A stretch of DNA of 64,000 nt from Pedobacter cryoconitis (GTDB lineage: Bacteria; Bacteroidota; Bacteroidia; Sphingobacteriales; Sphingobacteriaceae), in assembly GCF_014200605.1 (NCBI RefSeq), contig NZ_JACHCE010000001.1, positions 1,116,001 to 1,180,000 of the forward strand, written 5' to 3'. The notes below the pieces were generated by a model, which made no database searches, had not been told where the DNA came from, and was given only the letters and a program-made list of their open reading frames with translations. The position numbers and the translations under genes were made by a program. This document shows positions 18,973-28,154 of the stretch, piece by piece; the first letter of the stretch is position 1, and every line of letters begins with the position of its first letter.

Positions 18973-19369
18973 ACTGTTTAAAGAGAGTTAAGCTTATAAT
19001 TGGTTTTTTCTGTTTTACTGCTTCTTGGATTAAAGCAATGCGCTAATATATTAATCATTTATACATAACCAGCTAAATAGCTGTCCGGGCATTTCGGTTT
19101 TGATAAATTATTTGTTTAATTCTTTTTTTTGTGGGCTTATTTCTATCCGGGGGGGCAATTCAGATTTATATTCTTCAATGTGTTGTTGGTGTTTTTTGTT
19201 GGTTTAAATGATTGATTATGAGTTGATTATTTTGTTTTTTTTTGAAAGTAGATTTATATTATTTCCTGCGAAGCTGAGATTCCTTTAATTAGTTGAATAT
19301 ACTGCTGTCATTTGTAGAAATGTCTGAAGCTATTTGATGCTCAGGATATATTAACCAAATATTCTCCTT
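18973..19369. other. 397-bp divergent intergenic region, SusR-like/GH71-99
   Basis: No gene was found. The region carries divergent promoters for the SusR-like gene and the GH71/99-like lipoprotein. A small palindrome, CAGCTAAATAGCTG, lies at 19070-19083, about 98 bp upstream of the SusR-like start. A seven-G run lies near 19149, with T-rich tracts around it. No consensus promoter was convincing. Confidence 0.45.
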
Positions 19370-20980
19370 ATGAAAAAATTAACTATCTGCTTACTGGCAG
19401 TTATGGCCTTGCTGGGCTGTAAGAAGTCGGCACCTCAACAGCAAGATGAACCGGGTGCAAATCAAACGAAATCGCTCACGGCAGCGAATGCAATCTCAAA
19501 GTCTACTTCCAAGAAAATCTTTATGCACTGGATGCCTTGGTTCGAAACCCCGGATTCTAAAGGCGCATGGGGTTATCACTGGAAAATGAACACACAAAAT
19601 CCGGATGTGATTGTGAATGGTAAACGTCAGATCGCAGCTTATGCTTATCCCCAAACCGGGCCTTATGCATCGGGAGACCCTGATATTATTGAGTATCAGT
19701 TATTGCTGATGAAGTATTCGGGGGTGGACGGGGTAATGATCGACTGGCCGGGTACAAGGGTACGTTATGATTATCCGGATAATCTGGCAAATTCTAATTC
19801 ATTGATTGCTAAGCTAAATGCATTAGGATTACAATTCAGTATCGTTCAGGAAGACCGGAACTGGGATGCCGGACAAACCAGCGGAGCTAATGGTGATTTT
19901 ATATATATGCAGAATAATTACTTTAATCAGAGCAATTATCTGAAAGTGAATAATGTACCTGTAGTCTTAAATTTTGGGCCGATTACTTTTCATCAGCCTG
20001 CAGAATGGAACCAGATCCTTACCGGTCTGAACCCTAAACCAAAGGTGATTCCATTGTATGGAAATACAAATCAGGTAGGGGCAAACAATGCAGGCGGTGA
20101 ATTTCCATGGATTTATCAGGATCATCCTACAGTGGTTAACAATTATTATGCGCAGGCGGCTAATTTTCCAATTTCGATTGGTGTGGTTTATCCTGGTTTT
20201 AAATCTTTTTATCAGGCCGGGGGAGCCGACGGGCCAACCTGGCAGATTGCTTATAATGGCACGGGTACTTTCTCCTCTCTGCTCGATAAAGCATTGGCTT
20301 CTAGTGTAGGGATCATTCAGTTTGCAACCTGGAATGACTACGGAGAGGGGACTATGATTGAACCTACAGCCGAATTTGGTTATGGTTTCCTGACCACCAT
20401 GCAGCAAAAGCTTGGGGTATCTTATGGTCAGCATGAACTGGAACAGATTTACCGTTTATATCAGTATCGTAAACAATATAAAGGGAATTCTGGTATTCAG
20501 CAGCAGCTTAACCAGGCTTTTAATTATTTTGCTGAACAACAGGTCAGCAATGCTGAAAGTATACTGAATAGCATTGGCGGAGGAACTACGCCGCAACCAC
20601 CTGCAGGAACAGGGATTACAATCAAAAACAAATGGTTAAATACTTTTTTGTTTGAAGATAACGGACAGGTTAAATACGGCTCTTCTAATACGGATGCCCG
20701 TGCTAAATGGTCTTTAGAGCAGGTAAACGGACATACCCGGATCAAGAATGTGAGTACAGGTCATTACCTGAATATTGAGCATTTGTATAGTTATGCGGAG
20801 AGTTCAGTAATTCCTGATACTTTTTACAGCAGTTACTGGGTGATTGAAGATTCTAATGGTTTTAAAAGAATCAAGAGTGAATGGAAGGGCACTTACCTGA
20901 ATCTGGAAAATCAGAGTGGTTTTGCACAGTCAACCAGTATTAATGCGACTGCTGAGAGTAGTCAATGGACTTTGAATTAG
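19370..20980 (+). CDS. GH71/GH99-like glycoside hydrolase lipoprotein with beta-trefoil C-terminus
   Basis: The 536-residue lipoprotein has a lipobox ending at Cys17 (ALLGCKK). A barrel domain (about 50-375) of the GH71/GH99-like kind follows, with KIFMHWMPWFETPDSKG, GVDGVMIDWPGT and FATWNDYGEGTMIEPT. The last 125 or so residues look like a ricin/fascin-type beta-trefoil (IKNVSTGHYLNIEHL, then YLNLENQSGFAQS), probably for carbohydrate binding. GH71 members are alpha-1,3-glucanases and GH99 members endo-alpha-mannosidases, and the exact activity here is open. Divergent placement from the SusR-like regulator and closeness to GH97 suggest an endo-acting alpha-glucan enzyme of PUL 1. Confidence 0.82.
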   Translation: MKKLTICLLAVMALLGCKKSAPQQQDEPGANQTKSLTAANAISKSTSKKIFMHWMPWFETPDSKGAWGYHWKMNTQNPDVIVNGKRQIAAYAYPQTGPYASGDPDIIEYQLLLMKYSGVDGVMIDWPGTRVRYDYPDNLANSNSLIAKLNALGLQFSIVQEDRNWDAGQTSGANGDFIYMQNNYFNQSNYLKVNNVPVVLNFGPITFHQPAEWNQILTGLNPKPKVIPLYGNTNQVGANNAGGEFPWIYQDHPTVVNNYYAQAANFPISIGVVYPGFKSFYQAGGADGPTWQIAYNGTGTFSSLLDKALASSVGIIQFATWNDYGEGTMIEPTAEFGYGFLTTMQQKLGVSYGQHELEQIYRLYQYRKQYKGNSGIQQQLNQAFNYFAEQQVSNAESILNSIGGGTTPQPPAGTGITIKNKWLNTFLFEDNGQVKYGSSNTDARAKWSLEQVNGHTRIKNVSTGHYLNIEHLYSYAESSVIPDTFYSSYWVIEDSNGFKRIKSEWKGTYLNLENQSGFAQSTSINATAESSQWTLN

Positions 20981-20996
20981 GGTTTAGTTTGTTGTA

Positions 20997-21053
20997 AAAG
21001 AACCACGTTCGTGAGGATTTTTATCCTGTGGAACGTGGTCTTTAATTCTTTTG
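20997..21053 (+). terminator. Terminator after the GH71/99-like gene
   Basis: ACCACGTTC (21002-21010) pairs perfectly with GAACGTGGT (21031-21039). A second helix, AGGAT/ATCCT, sits inside across a 3-nt internal mismatch. CTTTAATTCTTTT follows. It lies between convergent genes and may also serve the aspartate kinase transcript. Confidence 0.8.
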
Positions 21054-21073
21054 AGGATTACTGCATGTGAAAA

Positions 21074-22450
21074 TTACTTCATGGCTTTGTTTAAAGCAAC
21101 GATAGCAGTTTTGAAATGCTCAGGAGCGATCAGAAATTGGATGTTTACTTTTCTCAAAGCGAAACCAGCACTCTTAATGTTGATGTCTTTTTCGGTCAGA
21201 GCATAGGCACTTTTAGCCAATAAGCCAGGCTGATCCATATTGGTACCCAGCAGACAAACCATAGCTACTTTTTCTATGGTTACTTTTTCAAATTCATCTT
21301 CCAGTTTATTGATTAGTTTTTTATTAAAATCACGTGCCCAGATCACAATAGATATACTGTTTGCACTGGTTGATTTAAAGGTATAACTAACTTTATGATC
21401 GTAAAATGCCTGCATAATTTGCAAGTCACTCCCTACATTGCCTACCATTGAAGGATCATAAACATCAATCATCATCAATTTATCTGTTCCGGTAATTACC
21501 TCTACACGTTTATGTTCACAAACAAATTCACGGGTAATCAGTGTACCGGGATGAGAAGGCTCAAATGTATTTTTAATCCGCAGGTTGATACCGCTCACTT
21601 CCAGTGGTTTTGAGGCTTTAGGATGGATCGCTTCCATGCCTACATCAGCCAGCTGGTCGGCAATGTCATAATTGGTAAAACCTACCGGGGTACAGTTTTC
21701 CAGACCCACTATAGCCGGGTCTGCAGTAGACAGGTGATATTCTTTATGGATGATTGCTTCTGCTGGTTTTAAAAATTCGGCTATTTTACTGAAAGTAACT
21801 TCCGAATAACCTCTGTCAAATTCACGCATAATACCTTCGGTACCTTTGGCATATCCTGTGGCAATACAAATGGTCTGTTTAAGGTCTATATTTTTAAAAG
21901 CATGTCTGATACGCTGATCAATTGTAAAAGCGCGGTGATCATCAAACCCACTCAGGTCAATGAGTGAAACATTGATGTTCATGTTCTGCAGGATATTGGT
22001 AAAGTTAAAAGCCGAATGACTTTCACCAATAGAAGCAAGGATTTCACGTGCAGCCTGTAATATTCCTTCTTTACTTACATAACCCGAAGCGAGTATGTTC
22101 GCTAGGTTCTCTAAATATTTCTGCGCCTGATTGACATGATTTTCAATAAATTGATTTGCTACGGCAAGATCTAAACCAAGCTCCACATATTTTTTATTGA
22201 TTGCTTTGAGTTTGGCAATCAAATCTTTTAAAGGCCGGTGAAAATTCTGGTGTTTGGCTAAACGGTGGTAAACACCCGGAGCGCCGGTTTTCTTATTTTC
22301 AAGCAAAAGGTCTGTGACGCCAGAGAAGGCAGATACGACAAATATTCTATTGTATAACTGATCGCCTGTGCGCTCAAACAGAATTATATTTTTAATAACA
22401 TCTTGCAGGGCACTCATAGAAGTGCCGCCAATTTTTTCTACTGTTAACAT
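21074..22450 (-). CDS. Aspartate kinase (monofunctional)
   Basis: The 458-residue enzyme begins VEKIGGTSMSAL, the aspartokinase amino-acid-kinase motif, and contains FVVSAFSGVTD and EFDRGYSEVTFSKIAEFL. Two ACT-like domains at the C-terminus (about 315-458; MIDVYDPSM and VAMVCLLGTNM) are typical of feedback-regulated aspartokinases. It phosphorylates Asp in the first step toward Lys, Thr, Met and diaminopimelate. It stands alone and is convergent with the GH71/99-like gene. The VEKIGGTSM opening resembles the ectoine/Bacteroidota subgroup, but no ectoine genes are nearby. Confidence 0.92.
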   Translation of the reverse strand: MLTVEKIGGTSMSALQDVIKNIILFERTGDQLYNRIFVVSAFSGVTDLLLENKKTGAPGVYHRLAKHQNFHRPLKDLIAKLKAINKKYVELGLDLAVANQFIENHVNQAQKYLENLANILASGYVSKEGILQAAREILASIGESHSAFNFTNILQNMNINVSLIDLSGFDDHRAFTIDQRIRHAFKNIDLKQTICIATGYAKGTEGIMREFDRGYSEVTFSKIAEFLKPAEAIIHKEYHLSTADPAIVGLENCTPVGFTNYDIADQLADVGMEAIHPKASKPLEVSGINLRIKNTFEPSHPGTLITREFVCEHKRVEVITGTDKLMMIDVYDPSMVGNVGSDLQIMQAFYDHKVSYTFKSTSANSISIVIWARDFNKKLINKLEDEFEKVTIEKVAMVCLLGTNMDQPGLLAKSAYALTEKDINIKSAGFALRKVNIQFLIAPEHFKTAIVALNKAMK

Positions 22451-22556
22451 CTAATATTTTTAATATATCAGGACTTTAAGGTTCTGTTGTTTAGTTTTCG
22501 CCCTAAAACTACAGGATTTTTCCTAATTCAGCTCATGAATTGAGGTAATTATTATA

Positions 22557-22916
22557 TTATCCGGAGAGTTTTTCAAGGGCTTCTTCCAGAGAATCCAGAA
22601 AGTTGATTTGTCTTCCATTATTACTTTCGTAAATGAAATCCTGAATACTTTTACCAGGATATTTTGCGAAGTCTCCAATAATCACAAGCCTTACCCTGTA
22701 ATTAGAGAATTTCTGGAGAATCTCACCTGCAATACCTGTTTTCAGCTCAAAGAAAGCTGGGGTAATATTTTGCTCCCGGACAATGATCTTATCAAAATCC
22801 TGATAGTAGAGGTCTACTAACAATTGAAGTCCGTCTTCGGGCGTTTGAATCAGAATCCCATCTGAAATTACTTCTGCTATTTGAGTTTGATTAACCTGAT
22901 GAGTTGTTATCTCCAT
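22557..22916 (-). CDS. DUF4180 family protein
   Basis: This small 119-residue protein has the conserved blocks of DUF4180: IAEVISDGILIQTPEDGLQL, REQNITPAFFELKTGIAGEI and DFIYESNNGRQINFLDSLEE. The fold appears to be alternating alpha/beta and cytosolic, with no signal or membrane segment. The biochemical role of the family is not known to me. It is divergent from the MORN-type gene across a 53-bp gap, so the two start sites share a very short regulatory region. Confidence 0.85.
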   Translation of the reverse strand: MEITTHQVNQTQIAEVISDGILIQTPEDGLQLLVDLYYQDFDKIIVREQNITPAFFELKTGIAGEILQKFSNYRVRLVIIGDFAKYPGKSIQDFIYESNNGRQINFLDSLEEALEKLSG

Positions 22917-22969
22917 TTTAAGGCTGAATTACTAAGATTTTTATAAATTTATAGATTAAATTTAACCTT

Positions 22970-23671
22970 ATGAAGAAGAATACGATTTTGCTTTTTTTGC
23001 TATTTGCAGTGACCAATACTTTTGCCCAGGTAAAGACTCAATATTTTGATGAAGACTGGAACCCTGTTGCTAAAGAGGATATGGTTTATTACCGGCCTGA
23101 ACCTAAAGCGGTCAATGGAAAATATCTTTTTAAGGATTATTATAAATCAGGTAAACTACAGTTTGAAGGGCTTTCTTTATCTAAAACTGAAGAAAAGTTT
23201 GATGGGGAAGTTAAATATTTTGGAGAGAACGGAAAGATTAGTGGAACGTCAATCTTTAAAAATGGGGTTTTGAACGGTTCTGCGAAAACATATTTTGAAG
23301 ATGGAAGACTCAGACAGGATGCACTTATGAAAGATGGAGAGGAACAGACTGCGACAGTTTATACTTATAAAGGAACAGAAATAGAAGGTAGCCCGACGCT
23401 TTACGATCTGATTACAGTATTTGAAAAAGAAGAACGGGTTAAACAAATAATTTATGATGGTAATCTGAAAGGGATCAGACAGGAAGACTATTTTCATGAA
23501 GGTAAAGCCAAATATTTTGGTCCGGATGGCAAACTGCTGGGAGAAATAATTTTTGATCTGTATGGGAACCCTAATAATGGAACTATGGTCGAATATGATT
23601 TTAACCCGATGAAAGTTTCGCATAAACGTTTCTTTGCAGATGGGAAAGAACAGGTAATGGAGCAGATTTAA
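22970..23671 (+). CDS. Exported MORN-variant repeat protein (YwqK-like)
   Basis: The 233-residue protein has a signal peptide (about 1-19, NTFAQ) and repeated YF-x-NGK-like units: EVKYFGENGKISGTSIFKNG, SAKTYFEDGRLRQDALMKDG and AKYFGPDGKLLGEIIFD. These are the MORN-variant repeats found in YwqK-like proteins. It is probably periplasmic or surface-exposed. The YwqK antitoxin label often attached to this family gives no real functional evidence here, since no toxin gene is adjacent. Confidence 0.8.
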   Translation: MKKNTILLFLLFAVTNTFAQVKTQYFDEDWNPVAKEDMVYYRPEPKAVNGKYLFKDYYKSGKLQFEGLSLSKTEEKFDGEVKYFGENGKISGTSIFKNGVLNGSAKTYFEDGRLRQDALMKDGEEQTATVYTYKGTEIEGSPTLYDLITVFEKEERVKQIIYDGNLKGIRQEDYFHEGKAKYFGPDGKLLGEIIFDLYGNPNNGTMVEYDFNPMKVSHKRFFADGKEQVMEQI

Positions 23672-23703
23672 AAGCAGCGGCTTGTTTGCCTGGCATTAGT
23701 GCT

Positions 23704-23746
23704 AAAAAAAAAATACCCGGTCTTTCAGGACCGGGTATTTTTTTTT
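23704..23746. terminator. Bidirectional rho-independent terminator
   Basis: TACCCGGTC (23714-23722) pairs with GACCGGGTA (23729-23737) around a 6-nt loop. It is flanked by a run of ten A on the left and nine T on the right, so it works in both directions, for the MORN-type gene (plus) and efp (minus). Confidence 0.92.
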
Positions 23747-23778
23747 AGCTTTTTTATGAAGCTGAATGGTGAATTATT

Positions 23779-24339
23779 TTATTTCACACGTTCAACATAT
23801 TCTCCCGTACGGGTATCTACTTTTACTTTATCACCTTCGTTTACAAACAATGGTACTTTAATTTCTATTCCAATTTCTGTTGTAGCATATTTCAATGCAC
23901 CAGAAGAAGTATCACCTTTAACCGCTGGTTCAGCATAAGTAATTGCTAATTCCACAAAGTTTGGTGCCTGAGCCATAATTGGTTCTTCACTTTCAAAAGA
24001 AACGATTACATCCATTCCTTCTTTGATGAATTTTGCAGCTGGTCCGAATAATGCTTTCGCAACATTAAACTGCTCAAAAGTAACATTGTCCATTACGACA
24101 AAATAGTCACCTTCTTCATATAAGTATTGGAAATCGCTGGTTTCTACACGGCAAATTTCAACCTGCTCGTCAGTTGCTAAACGGGCCTCTACAATTTTCC
24201 CGGTTTTAATATTGCGAAACTTTCCTAAATAAAAAGCCCCACCTTTACCTGGTGTACGATGCAGGATTTCTGTAACTGTTACCAGTTCGCCGTTGAAACG
24301 TAAAATATTTCCTACTTTGATTTCGGATGCCTTTGCCAT
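23779..24339 (-). CDS. efp: Elongation factor P
   Basis: The 186-residue protein has full-length EF-P architecture: an N-terminal KOW-like domain, a central OB domain, and a C-terminal OB domain ending GDKVKVDTRTGEYVERVK. The loop residue that enters the peptidyl-transferase centre is Lys32 (RTPGKGGAF), so a lysine-type modification, or none, is expected rather than the arginine rhamnosylation seen in some Pseudomonadota. EF-P relieves stalling at polyproline stretches. It is transcribed alone between a shared terminator and a -7 element. Confidence 0.97.
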   Translation of the reverse strand: MAKASEIKVGNILRFNGELVTVTEILHRTPGKGGAFYLGKFRNIKTGKIVEARLATDEQVEICRVETSDFQYLYEEGDYFVVMDNVTFEQFNVAKALFGPAAKFIKEGMDVIVSFESEEPIMAQAPNFVELAITYAEPAVKGDTSSGALKYATTEIGIEIKVPLFVNEGDKVKVDTRTGEYVERVK

Positions 24340-24365
24340 AAAAATATAATTGTAAAATTTGACTC

Positions 24366-24373
24366 CAAATATA
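24366..24373 (-). promoter_or_regulatory. Candidate -7 element of the efp promoter
   Basis: On the minus strand TATATTTG matches the Bacteroidota -7 consensus TAnnTTTG and lies 27-34 bp before the efp start codon. No TTTG -33 box was found at the usual spacing, so support is partial. Confidence 0.4.
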
Positions 24374-24590
24374 TGTGCTTTTTTTGTGTATTTATAGTTC
24401 GAACGTATAAGTTGTTAATCTTTCGGGTTTTAAGATTATCCTTTAAAGCATTTCGTAGCTGCTTATTTGAACTCAATATTGGCTTGCGGAATTGTTAAAC
24501 GCTTTGATTTGTAGTTATTTATGTTTATTTCCGGCTAATTTCAAAACCATTTTTGAATCTGATGGTTAACAGCTAATCAATCTTTAAATC

Positions 24591-24623
24591 ATGTCAGATA
24601 AAAAAAAGGGTGTTAAGCTATGA
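24591..24623 (+). CDS. Possible 10-residue leader peptide coupled to the DUF2252 gene
   Basis: ATG at 24591 opens a 10-codon frame (MSDKKKGVKL) whose TGA overlaps the ATG of the DUF2252 gene as ATGA. This could couple translation or simply be a chance frame. Its A-rich run was checked as a slippery site and excluded, because a -1 shift meets TAA at 24614. Confidence 0.25.
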   Translation: MSDKKKGVKL

Positions 24624-25864
24624 GCTTATCCGAAAGAATAATTGGCTCTAATCAAGGGCTGCTGGCCGAAATGGTACAATTAAAGTACACAGCCATGAGT
24701 GAAAATGCCTTCCGGTTTTTCAGAGGGACCTGTGAACTCTTTTATCAGGACCTGAAGCTGTTCAAACAACTTCCTGCATCGCCTCTGGCCTGGATTTGCG
24801 GTGACCTGCATGTAGAAAATTTTGGCAGCTATAAAGCTGACAATGATCAGGTGTATTTTGATCTGAATGATTTTGATGAAGCATTGCTTGCACCTGTTGC
24901 CTTCGAGCTGGTCAGGATGCTGACCAGTATCTTTCTTTGCTTTGATTTTTTGGAGCTGGAAGAGGTTAAAGCGATGAATATGGTGCAGGTTTTTCTAAAG
25001 AACTATGCTGTGGTTCTGACTACGGGTAAAGCCCTGGCTATTGAACCCAGAATAGCAAAGGGCATTGTAAATACGTTTTTACAGGCAGTTTGTAAAAGAA
25101 AGCAGTCGAGGATTCTGGAGAAACGAACTGAAGTCAGAAAAAGAAAGGTGGTTATCTCACTTAAGGATGAGCGTCATTTTGAGCTGGAAGAAGAGTTTAA
25201 AAAGGAATTGACCGGTCATTTAACAGACTGGATTAAACTGCACAATAAAAGCCCTTATAACTATAAAGTTAAAGATGCGGTATTCCGGCTTGCAGGTACG
25301 GGCAGTGTGGGTACAAAAAGGTTTATGTTTTTATTGGAGAGTGAGTTGAAAAGAGGTAAGTACCTGATTATTGATATGAAACAGTCACAGCCATCGGCAT
25401 TGATCCCTTTTGTTAAGGTAAAGCAGCCTATATGGGCCACAGAGTCTGAAAGGGTGGTTTTTGCACAGGAGCTTTGTCAGCATATGCCTTGTGCGCTGCT
25501 GAGCCATACTAATTTTAAGGGAGATAGTTATGTGATTAAAGAAATGCAGCCTACTGAAGATAAGATTAAGTTCCGTTTGATCCAGGATCAGTACAGGGAT
25601 ATTTACCAGGTGATTGACGATATGGCTTCTTTAACTGCTTATTCTCATCTCAGAAGTTCGGGTAGAAAAGGTTCAGCAATAGCTGATGAGCTGATTGAAT
25701 TCGGTCAGCAGCAAGACTGGCAGGAGCAACTGATTGATTATGCCTTTAATTATTCCAAAAGGGTTAAAAAGGATTACAAAATATTTAAACAGGGATATGA
25801 GTCCGGGATTTATTCCAAAGGAAAGATCACAAATACACCTTTTGTGGTTTTCAGCGATAAGTAA
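24620..25864 (+). CDS. DUF2252 family protein (kinase-like fold)
   Basis: The 414-residue cytosolic protein has the DUF2252 pattern: FRFFRGTCELFYQDL, then WICGDLHVENFGSYK and VYFDLNDFDEALLAPVAFEL, and later VFRLAGTGSVGTKRFMFLLE. GDxHxxNFG and FDxNDFDE resemble the catalytic and metal-binding loops of phosphotransferase/kinase-like folds, so a small-molecule kinase is possible, but no substrate is known. The start at 24620 fits the family, while a short leader frame upstream overlaps it. It precedes catalase by 154 bp on the same strand. Confidence 0.88.
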   Translation: MSLSERIIGSNQGLLAEMVQLKYTAMSENAFRFFRGTCELFYQDLKLFKQLPASPLAWICGDLHVENFGSYKADNDQVYFDLNDFDEALLAPVAFELVRMLTSIFLCFDFLELEEVKAMNMVQVFLKNYAVVLTTGKALAIEPRIAKGIVNTFLQAVCKRKQSRILEKRTEVRKRKVVISLKDERHFELEEEFKKELTGHLTDWIKLHNKSPYNYKVKDAVFRLAGTGSVGTKRFMFLLESELKRGKYLIIDMKQSQPSALIPFVKVKQPIWATESERVVFAQELCQHMPCALLSHTNFKGDSYVIKEMQPTEDKIKFRLIQDQYRDIYQVIDDMASLTAYSHLRSSGRKGSAIADELIEFGQQQDWQEQLIDYAFNYSKRVKKDYKIFKQGYESGIYSKGKITNTPFVVFSDK

Positions 25865-26018
25865 GTTAATTATATAATACAGTTGATTATCAATTATCAT
25901 AAACATTTAAGGTGGCAGTTTGTTCCGGTTCAAAATAAGCCAAAACTAAGTTTTTAAGGCTTGTCCAGCGGATTGAAACCATTCCTGCAATAATTAATAA
26001 TGATAAAAATATCGCCTT

Positions 26019-28154
26019 ATGAAAAAACCAACAGTATCAAAAGTAATTTCAAAGAATGAAGACCTCTTAATTCATAAAGAGGATGGGTCGGATCAGTTGT
26101 TAACTACTAATCAGGGACTAAAAGTTAATGATGATCAGAATTCACTGAAAGCTGGTGAACGTGGCGCTACATTACTGGAAGATTTTATTCTTAGGGAAAA
26201 AATCACTCATTTTGATCATGAAAGAATTCCTGAGCGTATTGTACATGCGAGAGGTTCAGGTGCCCATGGTGTATTTGAGTTATATAAATCGCAGTCTGAA
26301 TACACAAAGGCTGGGTTTTTGAATGACACCAGTATTAAAACCCCGGTTTTCGTCAGGTTTTCAACGGTAGCAGGTTCCAGAGGCTCTACGGATCTGGCCA
26401 GAGATGTAAGGGGTTTTTCTGTGAAATTTTATACGCAGGAAGGCATTTATGATTTTGTAGGAAATAACATGCCTGTGTTTTTTATTCAGGACGCGATTAA
26501 GTTCCCTGACCTTATCCATGCGGTAAAACCTGAACCTCACCACGAGATGCCCCAGGCTGCATCTGCTCATGATACTTTCTGGGATTTCATCTCGCTCATG
26601 CCAGAATCTTCACATATGATTATGTGGTTAATGTCTGACAGGGCTATTCCACGCAGTTATAGAATGATGGAAGGTTTTGGTGTGCATACTTTCCGTTTGA
26701 TCAATGAAGAAGGTAAATCTCATTTTGTTAAATTTCACTGGAAACCATTATTAGGGGTACATTCTGTAGTTTGGAATGAAGCTTTGAAAATTTCAGGTAA
26801 TGATCCCGACTTTCATCGCCGTGATCTTTGGGAAGCTATTGAAGCAGGGGCATTTCCTGAATGGGAATTAGGGATTCAGGTGGTTCGGGAAGAAGATGAA
26901 AATAAATTTGAATTTGACCTGCTAGATCCGACTAAACTGATTCCTGAAGAACTTGTGCCGGTACAAAGGATAGGGAAAATGACGCTGAACAGAAATCCTG
27001 ATAACTTCTTTGCAGAGACTGAACAGGTTGCTTTTCACCCCGGACATCTGGTTCCTGGTATTGATTTTACTAACGATCCGCTTTTGCAGGGACGCCTTTT
27101 CTCTTATACTGATACACAGCTTTCGAGATTAGGAGGACCGAATTTCCATGAGATCCCAATCAACAGGCCCATATCGCCGGTGCATAACAATCAAAGAGAC
27201 GGGCATATGCGCCAAACGATTAATACCAGTCGTACCAGTTATCAGCCAAATAGTATTGGTGGAAATTCGCCGCTACAGGCAAAAGTTGCTGAGGGTGGTT
27301 TCAGTTCTTATCAGGAAAGGATTGATGCAAAGAAAATCAGAGAACGCAGTGATAGTTTTTTTGATCATTTTAGCCAGGCAACACTTTTCTTTAATAGCCA
27401 GTCTGAAACAGAAAAGAATCACCTGGTTGAGGCCCTGCAGTTTGAACTTGGAAAAGTAGAAATTGAAGCGGTTAGAAAACGTATGCTTGGCATTTTAACA
27501 CAGATTGATCTTACCCTGGCTAAACGTGTAGCTGAAGGTTTAGGTCTTGCTGTACCTTCAGGGCCTGAAAAACCGGTTAATCATGGAGTTCCTGCTGATG
27601 GTGATCAACAGCGTTATGAACCGAAGATTGTGAAAAGTACTTTGAAATCGAGCGCAGCACTTAGTATGAAGGATACGCCAAAAAATACGATTAAAAGCAG
27701 AAAGATCGCAATCCTGGCAACTGATGGTGTAAACGGTGCTGAACTTGATAATTATAAGAAAACTTTAGAGGCCGCAGGGGCAATGACAAAAATTGTGGCT
27801 ACACATAACGGGCATATCAATGATGATGCAGGTAAACCTGTTAAAGTAGATTTTACCTTTTTGACAACTGCATCTGTTTTATTTGATGCGGTATATGTGC
27901 CTGGAGGTAAAAAATCTGTTGATGCATTGAGTGCGGAAGCTGATGCAATTCACTTTGTTGAAGAGGCTTTCAGACATTGTAAAGCTATTGCAGCGACTAA
28001 AGAAGGCGTTCAGTTTTTAGGGCTTTCTAAAATACCTGTTAAAGGTAAAAACGATGCTGGAGTAGTACTGGACAAAACTGTAAAAGATTTTGAAAAAGCA
28101 ATACAGCAGCATCGTTTCTGGGAACGTGAAAAAGCAGCAAAAATACCTGCTTAG
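26019..28154 (+). CDS. katE: Large-subunit monofunctional catalase (HPII/KatE type)
   Basis: The 711-residue heme catalase shows catalytic His76 (VHARGSGAHG), Asn149 (DFVGNNMPVFF) and proximal heme ligand Tyr363 (GRLFSYTDTQLSRLGG). His340 lies 23 residues before the Tyr, as in the E. coli HPII His-Tyr crosslink pair. A C-terminal domain (about 565-700; KIAILATDGVNGAEL) is the class I glutamine-amidotransferase/DJ-1-like fold that marks large-subunit enzymes. It breaks down hydrogen peroxide in the cytosol. Its stop codon overlaps the 3' end of the convergent ankyrin gene by 4 bp. Confidence 0.96.
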   Translation: MKKPTVSKVISKNEDLLIHKEDGSDQLLTTNQGLKVNDDQNSLKAGERGATLLEDFILREKITHFDHERIPERIVHARGSGAHGVFELYKSQSEYTKAGFLNDTSIKTPVFVRFSTVAGSRGSTDLARDVRGFSVKFYTQEGIYDFVGNNMPVFFIQDAIKFPDLIHAVKPEPHHEMPQAASAHDTFWDFISLMPESSHMIMWLMSDRAIPRSYRMMEGFGVHTFRLINEEGKSHFVKFHWKPLLGVHSVVWNEALKISGNDPDFHRRDLWEAIEAGAFPEWELGIQVVREEDENKFEFDLLDPTKLIPEELVPVQRIGKMTLNRNPDNFFAETEQVAFHPGHLVPGIDFTNDPLLQGRLFSYTDTQLSRLGGPNFHEIPINRPISPVHNNQRDGHMRQTINTSRTSYQPNSIGGNSPLQAKVAEGGFSSYQERIDAKKIRERSDSFFDHFSQATLFFNSQSETEKNHLVEALQFELGKVEIEAVRKRMLGILTQIDLTLAKRVAEGLGLAVPSGPEKPVNHGVPADGDQQRYEPKIVKSTLKSSAALSMKDTPKNTIKSRKIAILATDGVNGAELDNYKKTLEAAGAMTKIVATHNGHINDDAGKPVKVDFTFLTTASVLFDAVYVPGGKKSVDALSAEADAIHFVEEAFRHCKAIAATKEGVQFLGLSKIPVKGKNDAGVVLDKTVKDFEKAIQQHRFWEREKAAKIPA

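Noticed and set aside
19967..20434. 155-codon open frame on the minus strand
   Set aside because: Antisense shadow of the GH71/99-like gene, with a composition unlike a real protein.
21074..22450. Ectoine-pathway aspartokinase
   Set aside because: The VEKIGGTSM opening is shared with that group, but no ectABC genes are nearby.
23249..23623. 124-codon open frame on the minus strand
   Set aside because: Antisense shadow of the MORN-type gene, rich in Phe/Ile as expected from reversed AT-rich coding DNA.
22970..23671. Toxin-antitoxin interpretation of the MORN/YwqK-like gene
   Set aside because: It has a signal peptide and no toxin neighbour; the antitoxin name is only inherited from family naming.
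24597..24616. A AAA AAG slippery heptamer before the DUF2252 gene, suggesting programmed -1 frameshifting from the short leader
   Set aside because: The shift would enter the DUF2252 frame but meets TAA at 24614-24616 before reaching it.
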